Of a stretch of 40,725 bases of DNA, positions 35,107-40,725 are shown piece by piece (the stretch's first letter is position 1; every line of letters starts with the position of its first letter). The DNA is from an uncultured bacterium (GTDB lineage: Bacteria; Verrucomicrobiota; Kiritimatiellia; RFP12; UBA1067). The notes beneath the pieces are model-generated. The model worked only from the letters and a program-made list of their open reading frames with translations. It ran no database searches and was not told where the DNA came from. The translations under genes were made by a program, and so were the position numbers. The DNA lies in NCBI GenBank assembly GCA_902775595.1, contig CACYNF010000012.1:1-40725 (forward strand), written 5' to 3'.

Positions 35107-36526
35107 TGATCGTCTCCTCCGTGTATTCGGGCCAGCGGCCCGTTAGCCTGAAAAGCATCGCCTCCGCGATCTGCCCGCGGTAGAACGCGCGCACGCGGTC
35201 GCCGAGCGACGAGGCGTATCCCGCGACGGCGTCGGCGAAATCGATGCGGCTCGCGTCGCCGAGCATGTACTGCTCGCGCACCGTGTCGAGGTTCTCGCTT
35301 GCGCTCCTGACGCTCGTGCGCGCGGCGGCGAGCGCCTCAACGGCGTTGTCGCGCTCGGCGACGGCGATTTCGATGTCGCGGGACAGCTTGAGCTCCGCCG
35401 TGTCAACGTCGCACGCGGCGGAATCGAGCGCGACGGTCGCGCGCTCCACGGCGGCCGTTCTGCGCCAGCCCGTGAAGAGCGACGCCGCGCCGTTCACTCC
35501 CCATCGCCAGTACCAGAGGGGGTCGGTCCAGTTGAGGGCGAGGCTCGCGCTCAGGCTCGGGTATAGGTCCGCGACCGCGGCATCGACCCTGTGCGACGCG
35601 GCCCTGAGGCGAGTGCGCGCGACCGTCACGGCAGGCGCGTTCGTGCGCGCGAAGCCGTAGAGTTCGGCGATCCCTCCCGAGGTCGACGCGAACGAGCGCT
35701 GCATGTGCGAAAGCTCCATCCGGCGCTGGCCGAGGACCTCCCTGAAGCCGCCGGACGAGGCGTCGACTCCAAGCGCCGTCATGAGCTCCGCACCGGCGAT
35801 CGCGACGTCATTAGACGCGGCGACGACGTTCTGCACCGACTTCGCGAGGTCGAGCTTGGCCTTGAGGACGTCGACCTCCTTCGCCTCTCCGTGCTTCATC
35901 CGCATCTCCGCCTGCTCGAGATGCTCCGCGTACTCGGCCTCGTTCGTGAGCGCTACCTCGAGAAGCGTCTCGTTGCGGACAAGGGCGAAATACCCGGCGG
36001 CCACCTCCTCGAACACGGTATAGCCAGCGTCCACGAGCGCCGTCTCCGCCGCGACGACCTCTTCGGCATACGCCCGCGCGGCCGCGGCGTTGCGCCCGAA
36101 ATCATAGAGAAGGACGTCGAGGGAAAGCGACCCCGACGCGGAGCCGTCGGTGTCTCCGCGGAGGCTGTAGCCGGCTCTCGAAGACTCGGAGCGGCCGATT
36201 GACGCCGACGCCCCGAACGCGCCCCACGGCGTCGACGAGAGAAGCGGCGCATCCGCCGCGGCCTGCCTGAGGGCTATGCGCGCATCTTCAACCGCAAGGC
36301 GGGCGCGCATCATCGACGGGCGGTTGTCGAGCGCAAAGCCGACGAGCTGCGAGAGCGACATACCCTTGAGATCGGCATTGGCGGCGGGGATTCCGGCGTC
36401 GCTCCCCGTTCCGCGGGCGGCATGCGCCCTCTGTGCGCTCCGCGCCTCGTGGACGGCATGGAATGTGCCGCAGCCCGCGAGCACAGCGGCCATCGCAAAA
36501 ACCTGAAGAAAACGCGGTATATCCAT
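35090..36526 (-). CDS. TolC-like outer-membrane efflux channel lipoprotein
   Basis: 478 residues, starting MDIPRFLQVFAMAAVLAGCG with lipobox LAGC. The body has the two internally similar helical repeats of outer-membrane efflux proteins: LVGFALDNRPSMMRARLAVE opens repeat 1, and ELYGFARTNAPAVTVARTRL opens repeat 2. LDVLLYDFGRN and GVNGAASLFTGWRR match the paired beta-strand motifs, and long Ala/Glu-rich helices line the tunnel. It forms a trimeric outer-membrane duct. First gene of the exporter operon. AGGGAG lies 13 bases upstream of the ATG, rather far, but no better start exists in frame. Confidence 0.9.
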   Translation of the reverse strand: MDIPRFLQVFAMAAVLAGCGTFHAVHEARSAQRAHAARGTGSDAGIPAANADLKGMSLSQLVGFALDNRPSMMRARLAVEDARIALRQAAADAPLLSSTPWGAFGASASIGRSESSRAGYSLRGDTDGSASGSLSLDVLLYDFGRNAAAARAYAEEVVAAETALVDAGYTVFEEVAAGYFALVRNETLLEVALTNEAEYAEHLEQAEMRMKHGEAKEVDVLKAKLDLAKSVQNVVAASNDVAIAGAELMTALGVDASSGGFREVLGQRRMELSHMQRSFASTSGGIAELYGFARTNAPAVTVARTRLRAASHRVDAAVADLYPSLSASLALNWTDPLWYWRWGVNGAASLFTGWRRTAAVERATVALDSAACDVDTAELKLSRDIEIAVAERDNAVEALAAARTSVRSASENLDTVREQYMLGDASRIDFADAVAGYASSLGDRVRAFYRGQIAEAMLFRLTGRWPEYTEETISEDEK

Positions 36527-36556
36527 CTTTGCGCAAGTTCTCCCTACATGCGGTGA

Positions 36557-36565
36557 ATTATACCA
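36557..36565 (-). promoter_or_regulatory. Extended -10 promoter (TGG-TATAAT) of the tolC-macAB operon
   Basis: TTTTTTGGTATAAT on the minus strand would start transcription near 36550, giving a 24-nt leader. The preceding T run may be a remnant of a terminator for the HAD gene, but no stem is evident. Confidence 0.55.
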
Positions 36566-36599
36566 AAAAATTGCCGCCCATAGTGACGCGATGCAAAGT

Positions 36600-37277
36600 C
36601 TATTCCGCAAGCGCGAGTCGGATGGCGTCTTCGAGCGTGTCGCCCGTCGGCGCTATCTCCCTCAGCCGCCAGGCCGCATGGCTCCCGACAGCGCAGAGGA
36701 CGCATGGTATCCCGATCGCGTCCGCCACCTCCTTGTCGTGCACCGCGTCGCCTATCATGACGAATTTCGCATCCGCGTCGCGCGAGCGCAGCTCGGCGAG
36801 GAACTCACGCGCGCGGACGACCTTCGACGCGCCGTGCAGGTTGTCTGAGCCGCAGATGCGCTCGAAGTATCCGTCGATGCCGTACTCCTTCGTCTGCGCA
36901 TCGAGGAGATCCTGCCTGAGCGCCGAGAGTATCGACTGGCGGCACCCCGCCGCCTTCGCCATGTCGAGCGCGGCAAATGCGCCGCGGTTCAGCGCCTTGG
37001 GCTGGCGGAGGTACGTCTCGTGGTATTCGCGGGCGATCGCGTTCCATTCGTCCTCGTCGTGCGCGACGATGCCGATCCTGTCGTAGAACGGACGCACCGG
37101 AAAAGCGAAGTTGTCCAAGTAGAACGGCATCCCGATCGGCGTTCCGCCGCGCTCGGCGATCATGATGTTGAGCGTGGCGAGAGCCGCCTCGGTGTCGTCC
37201 AAGAGTGTCCCGTTCCAGTCCCAGATGATGTGAACAGCATCCAACGTCTCAATTCCTTTTCGTCGTTTCCCGTTCAT
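36600..37277 (-). CDS. HAD-superfamily hydrolase
   Basis: 225 residues. Motif I is IIWDWNGTLLDD (D20, N22 in the second position where many HADs have Asp, as in several phosphatase subfamilies), motif II is QSILSAL, and motifs III-IV are SKVVRAREFL and VMIGDAVHDKEVADAIG. A helical cap spans about 30-95. Substrate unknown. ATG 37277 overlaps the end of the CCA-enzyme/beta-helix frame by 4 nt, so it is translationally coupled to it. Confidence 0.85.
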   Translation of the reverse strand: MNGKRRKGIETLDAVHIIWDWNGTLLDDTEAALATLNIMIAERGGTPIGMPFYLDNFAFPVRPFYDRIGIVAHDEDEWNAIAREYHETYLRQPKALNRGAFAALDMAKAAGCRQSILSALRQDLLDAQTKEYGIDGYFERICGSDNLHGASKVVRAREFLAELRSRDADAKFVMIGDAVHDKEVADAIGIPCVLCAVGSHAAWRLREIAPTGDTLEDAIRLALAE

Positions 37278-40200
37278 TTCTCGGATGGTTTGAGCACAAT
37301 CACTCCGTCCTGACGCGCGGACCAGCTGTAGTTCGCAATCTCGCCCACAACTATCTTCAGGATATCACCGACCCTTATATTGGAACATGTCATAGGCGGA
37401 AGAATCGGATAGCCCGATGTTCCAGCAGGCTCGGTCGCGAAAAGCAACGCGCTTTCATCAGGATAGGACTTAGAGAACTCCACCTGAACGAACAGCAGAA
37501 GATCCATCAACGTCCATTTCCCACCAGAGGGGATGCACAACTCAGACAAGTCCATTTGGAGCTTGGATTCCACGCTGAAGGCCCCGGAGGCGATGTCTAA
37601 TGGCGAAAGAACACGCTCAAGGGACTGAGAATACCTTTTCTCGACGGCTGCCGGGTCGTCGAGAGTGTCCTTCCCGAGGTCAAGGAGTCTGCGATGCCCC
37701 CTCTCGTCCGGGGAATAGGAGTAGAATCCGCATCTCCACCACCCCGGGCCACCGACTCCGCCGAAGCCGCGTTTTCGGGCCGACAGAATGTCGTGCCCGG
37801 CGGACAACCCCTTTTCGTCCAAATGCCAGATCATCGCTCCTCTCTGATCGACGCAGACAACCGCCGCTCCGCCTGGCAGTCCTGGTTCGACATGACGAGA
37901 AATGAATCGCACGCACCCAAACATATATTCGGCATCACCGAGAACTTCCCGATATCCATTCGTCGCAACTGCGTGCGACAGGACATTTGTCGCGATACGG
38001 AAGATATCCTCTTCTGTTGTCAATCCGTACAGACAACCGTCCGGTCCCGTCCGAAACCCTCGAAGGCCCGGCGAGTTGGTCGTCATTACCCAACGGACGA
38101 AATCCTCATCCGTCTTTGACAGCTTCGGCTTCAGATATCTGTCGAGCACGATGATTCCCGGAGCGAGGCGTTCCTCGGCATCTGAGCCGTGCGGCGCGCG
38201 GCGGTTCTCAAACGTATTGCCCAATCCCAGATACGTCGAATAGGGACGGACGCTCTCCTCGCCGACCGAGACCATCACACCGTTCGACGCCTTGGGCGAC
38301 TGGACGAATCGGCAATTGCGAATGACGACTTTGCCGCCGTCCGGGCAGTCGACGAGATAGCTCGAAGCGCCGTCGTCGCCGTCGTCGAACACAGAATGCT
38401 CAACAACCGTGGTGCGCGCACGGCTCTTGAGGCAGTGGCCCCGGACGGCATGATCCGAGACGCAGTTTCTGAACTCGAGCTTTCGCACCGCGCCGATGTA
38501 GACGTTGTGCGAGAAACCGTCGCCCGCTCCGTTCTGCGAGAAGACGCATCCGTCAATCGTGATCTCGCTCCTGCCGAGCGCGCCGGAGAGGATTCCGTTC
38601 TCGTTGCCGCGAAACGCGCACTTCCTGACGGTCAGGTTTCCGTCTGCATCCAGCCTTATTCCGGCGCCGTTCCTGTCCTTGCACTTCGCGCCGGTAAACG
38701 ACACTCCTTCGATGACGGTGTTCGTTCCGCAGATAACCCAGATGCCCTTCCCCATGCAGATTTTCCCGGCCGCATCGACGACGGTCGCGTCACGGCCGGC
38801 CCCGCGTATGACAAGGTCGTTCGCACGCCACGCGCATACGTCGCCCGCGTATCTTCCGGCCGATATCTCGACAACATCGCCGTCGCGAGCCGCCCGCGCG
38901 GCTTCCGAGGGAAGAGCATAGGCGCACCCCGGCCCCACTTCAAGAGTCGCCGCGGACGAGGCGACGCCCATGAGAAGCAGGAGCGAGGCGATTGCCGGCT
39001 TGAACTTCTTCCCAAGATACCTCAGTCCCGACTCGAGGTCGGAGAACCTGCCGTCGAGCTGCGCCTCATAGAGCTCTGCAAGAGCTCTGCCCATCGCAGG
39101 GCCGGGCTTCATGCCTTGCGCGATCAAGTCACGCCCCCTCACTATCGGCTTCGGGGCGGAATCCTCGACCTCGAGCCGCTTCGCCTGCTCTGCAAGCCAC
39201 TTCAGGGGCTCTGGCTCTGACGGGAAAGGCGGCCTGCCGGCGTCGTCTGCCGCGGCGACGCGCAGGAGGCGGTCGATGCGGATGACTTTCGCGGCAAGCC
39301 GCCTTATCGCGCCATCCGACGACTTGTCCTTCCACATGGCGAAGGGCCGCATGTGTAGCCGCACGAGCGGGGGAATCTCCTTGAGAAGCCGCTCCTCGTT
39401 CGTGAGGCGGCGCAGGAACGACAGCGTCGGCTCGACGCCGCGCTCGTCGTGCCCGAGCGAACGGATGCGCTTCTTCACGGGGTCGTAGAACGAGCAGTCG
39501 GGCTTGCCGAAGTCATGGCAGAGGACGGCGAGCCCGACGAGAAGATCCTCTGCGTCGTCGCCGATGCGAGACGCGGCGAACGCGTCGAGGCAGCAGAGCG
39601 TGTGGTTCCAGACGTCGCCCTCCGGATGCCACTCCGGCGCCTGGTCGCATCCTATTAGCCGCTCGAGCTCTGGGTAGTACTTCACCCACCCGACGTCGCG
39701 CAGGAAGTTGAGCCCCTTCGAGATTTTTACGCCTTTCAGAATCAGCTTCGACCACTCGCCGAAAAGACGCTCGCTCGCAAGGCCCTCCGGCGTCATGGCG
39801 CGGCAGACCTCGATCGTCTCTGGAGCGGGATCAAGATCAAATCGGGCGACGAACTGCATTCCTCGGAGGACGCGCAGCGGGTCTTCGCAAAAATGGTCGG
39901 AGACGTGGCGGAGAATGCGCTTCTCGAGGTCGGCGCGTCCATTCCACGGGTCGACGATTTCGTCCGTAAGCGGATCGCGGTATATGGCGTTGACGGTGAA
40001 GTCGCGCCTTGCGGACGCGTCGCGGACGGTCAGCGTCGGGTCGTACTCCATCTCGAACGCGCGATGCCCGAGGCCAAGCTTCGTCTCGCGGCGCGGAATC
40101 GCCATGTCGACGTCGAGATGCGCGAGCTTTATGACGCCAAAGCTCGCGCCGACGAGATCGAGGTCGAATTTCTTTGCGAGCACGGCCTTGAGGTCGGCAG

Positions 40201-40354
40201 GCGCGATTCCAAAACACTCGACGTCAAAGTCCTTTGGGTCTCCGCCGAGAATGGAGTCGCGAACGCAGCCGCCGACGAGAAGCGCGCGGCCACCCGCCGC
40301 CTTCACGATCTGCGCGACTTCGCGCACCGCCTCCATACCCGATGTAGTATCCAT
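37274..40354 (-). CDS. CCA-adding tRNA nucleotidyltransferase with HD domain, fused in frame to an exported-type beta-helix protein
   Basis: One uninterrupted 1026-codon frame. Residues about 1-450 are a class II nucleotidyltransferase of the bacterial CCA/poly(A) polymerase family: LVGGCVRDSILGGDPKDFDV holds the catalytic DxD, with RRDFTVNAIYRD, DPLRVLRGMQFVARFD and an HD domain (WNHTLCCLDA, LCHDFGKPD). The normal family ending GRDLIAQGMKPGPAMGRAL...YLGKK is reached. Without a stop codon follows FKPAIASLLLLMGVASSAA, a typical signal peptide lacking its own start codon. Then comes a beta-helix domain (about 470-720: VVEISAGRYAGDV, LVIRGAGRDATVV, VRKCAFRGNENGI). A final 300 residues are of unknown type, ending in an STN/secretin-like motif (RVGDILKIVV...GVIVLKP). 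ATG 40354 was preferred; ATG 40366 is possible. A true fusion, a lost stop codon or a sequence error are all open. Confidence 0.8.
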   Translation of the reverse strand: MDTTSGMEAVREVAQIVKAAGGRALLVGGCVRDSILGGDPKDFDVECFGIAPADLKAVLAKKFDLDLVGASFGVIKLAHLDVDMAIPRRETKLGLGHRAFEMEYDPTLTVRDASARRDFTVNAIYRDPLTDEIVDPWNGRADLEKRILRHVSDHFCEDPLRVLRGMQFVARFDLDPAPETIEVCRAMTPEGLASERLFGEWSKLILKGVKISKGLNFLRDVGWVKYYPELERLIGCDQAPEWHPEGDVWNHTLCCLDAFAASRIGDDAEDLLVGLAVLCHDFGKPDCSFYDPVKKRIRSLGHDERGVEPTLSFLRRLTNEERLLKEIPPLVRLHMRPFAMWKDKSSDGAIRRLAAKVIRIDRLLRVAAADDAGRPPFPSEPEPLKWLAEQAKRLEVEDSAPKPIVRGRDLIAQGMKPGPAMGRALAELYEAQLDGRFSDLESGLRYLGKKFKPAIASLLLLMGVASSAATLEVGPGCAYALPSEAARAARDGDVVEISAGRYAGDVCAWRANDLVIRGAGRDATVVDAAGKICMGKGIWVICGTNTVIEGVSFTGAKCKDRNGAGIRLDADGNLTVRKCAFRGNENGILSGALGRSEITIDGCVFSQNGAGDGFSHNVYIGAVRKLEFRNCVSDHAVRGHCLKSRARTTVVEHSVFDDGDDGASSYLVDCPDGGKVVIRNCRFVQSPKASNGVMVSVGEESVRPYSTYLGLGNTFENRRAPHGSDAEERLAPGIIVLDRYLKPKLSKTDEDFVRWVMTTNSPGLRGFRTGPDGCLYGLTTEEDIFRIATNVLSHAVATNGYREVLGDAEYMFGCVRFISRHVEPGLPGGAAVVCVDQRGAMIWHLDEKGLSAGHDILSARKRGFGGVGGPGWWRCGFYSYSPDERGHRRLLDLGKDTLDDPAAVEKRYSQSLERVLSPLDIASGAFSVESKLQMDLSELCIPSGGKWTLMDLLLFVQVEFSKSYPDESALLFATEPAGTSGYPILPPMTCSNIRVGDILKIVVGEIANYSWSARQDGVIVLKPSEK

Positions 40355-40355
40355 G

Positions 40356-40725
40356 TCACATGCCATCGAGTGCGGAGATCCACGAAAGCTCACGGCGGCG
40401 CATCCGCGCATAGTCGCGAGACGAAAAGTCGTCGGCGCCGGAAAGATGGTCTATGCCGTGGGCGATGTAGAGAAGAAGCTCCTTCGCGGGCGACCAGCCC
40501 CTGCGCTTCGGCGCCACCTTCTGCGCCCTGTCGCAGTTTACATACACCTCTCCGTAGACGCCCGGCTCCTCGCCGGGCATCGGGTCGTATCCCTGCGTAA
40601 TCGCGTCCGTCGGCCCTTCTGCGCCGTTGACGGCAAGATGCACCTCTGCGGACGATGCATCGTCCTGAAGTATAACCGTGACCTCGCGAAACGGGATTCC
40701 GACGCGCGCCGACGAACGGGCGACG
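40356..40725 (-). CDS. ybeY: YbeY-type endoribonuclease, 5' end cut by window edge
   Basis: The frame is open from the window edge to a TGA at 40358-40356, giving 122 residues of the C-terminal part. YbeY is a metal-dependent RNase acting in 16S rRNA 3'-end maturation and ribosome quality control. LAVNGAEGPTDAIT matches the family's LN...TDVLSF region, GEVYVNCDRA matches GDI.IS, and the metal site reads IAHGIDHLSGADD. The usual HGxLHLxGYDH has a third histidine where this sequence has Asp, which may weaken or alter metal binding. The stop is one base before ATG 40354 of the CCA-enzyme gene, so the two are co-transcribed. Confidence 0.85.
   Translation of the reverse strand, partial: VARSSARVGIPFREVTVILQDDASSAEVHLAVNGAEGPTDAITQGYDPMPGEEPGVYGEVYVNCDRAQKVAPKRRGWSPAKELLLYIAHGIDHLSGADDFSSRDYARMRRRELSWISALDGM

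Overview
The window is a 40.7 kb stretch of a high-GC bacterial chromosome. Every gene I can support (22 protein genes, two cut by the window edges, plus a decayed group II intron) lies on the minus strand, so the text below runs from high to low coordinates. The gene set is a type III glutamine synthetase, RNase HIII, GH92/GH125 mannosidases, giant autotransporter-type beta-helix proteins, CotH/lamin-tail surface proteins and SpoIIE/STAS partner switching. It fits the Verrucomicrobiota/Lentisphaerota/Kiritimatiellota group, probably a glycan-degrading anaerobe. That assignment is inference from gene content; there is no rRNA here to test it.

Layout: (1) 40725-36600: the 3' part of ybeY, then a CCA-adding-enzyme reading frame that runs without a stop through a signal-peptide-like segment into an exported-type beta-helix protein, then a HAD phosphatase. 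(2) 36526-31771: a MacAB-TolC-type exporter (TolC-like lipoprotein, MacA-like adaptor, separate ATPase and FtsX/MacB permease). (3) 31687-31517: a 56-residue 2[4Fe-4S] ferredoxin with its own promoter and an intrinsic terminator. (4) 31335-28977: holA, a PtsN-like EIIA protein with an N-terminal HTH, and a phosphoglycolate-phosphatase-like HAD. (5) 28960-21653: a Gld-type ABC system (ATPase, fused permease/GldG protein, DUF4340 protein), glutamine synthetase III and a sirtuin. (6) 21617-20043: RNase HIII and a CesT-like secretion chaperone, each with its own, apparently leaderless, promoter. (7) 20002-17571: a STAS anti-anti-sigma protein and a membrane sensor fusing a PP2C phosphatase to an anti-sigma-type kinase. 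(8) 17570-15600: about 2 kb without an intact gene, holding a 169-nt long-hairpin sequence, a 27-bp inverted repeat pair, a decayed frame with an in-frame TGA, and the 3' end of a group II intron. (9) 15575-1: a mannoside/surface locus: a 1991-residue three-unit beta-helix protein, a GH125-GH92 double mannosidase, a CotH/lamin-tail protein, a GntR-LacI hybrid regulator and a second GH92 enzyme cut by the window edge.

Two themes recur. Genes in a cluster are joined by 4-nt ATGA or GTGA overlaps (nine cases), implying translational coupling. Cluster starts carry a TGN-TATAAT extended -10 element, in three cases so close to the start codon that the mRNA should have almost no leader.

The strongest candidates for something undescribed are the CCA-enzyme/beta-helix fusion, the structured element at 16.8-17.4 kb, the GH125-GH92 fusion with its locus, and the orphan CesT-like chaperone beside a partner-switching module. 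No tRNA, rRNA or CRISPR array was seen.
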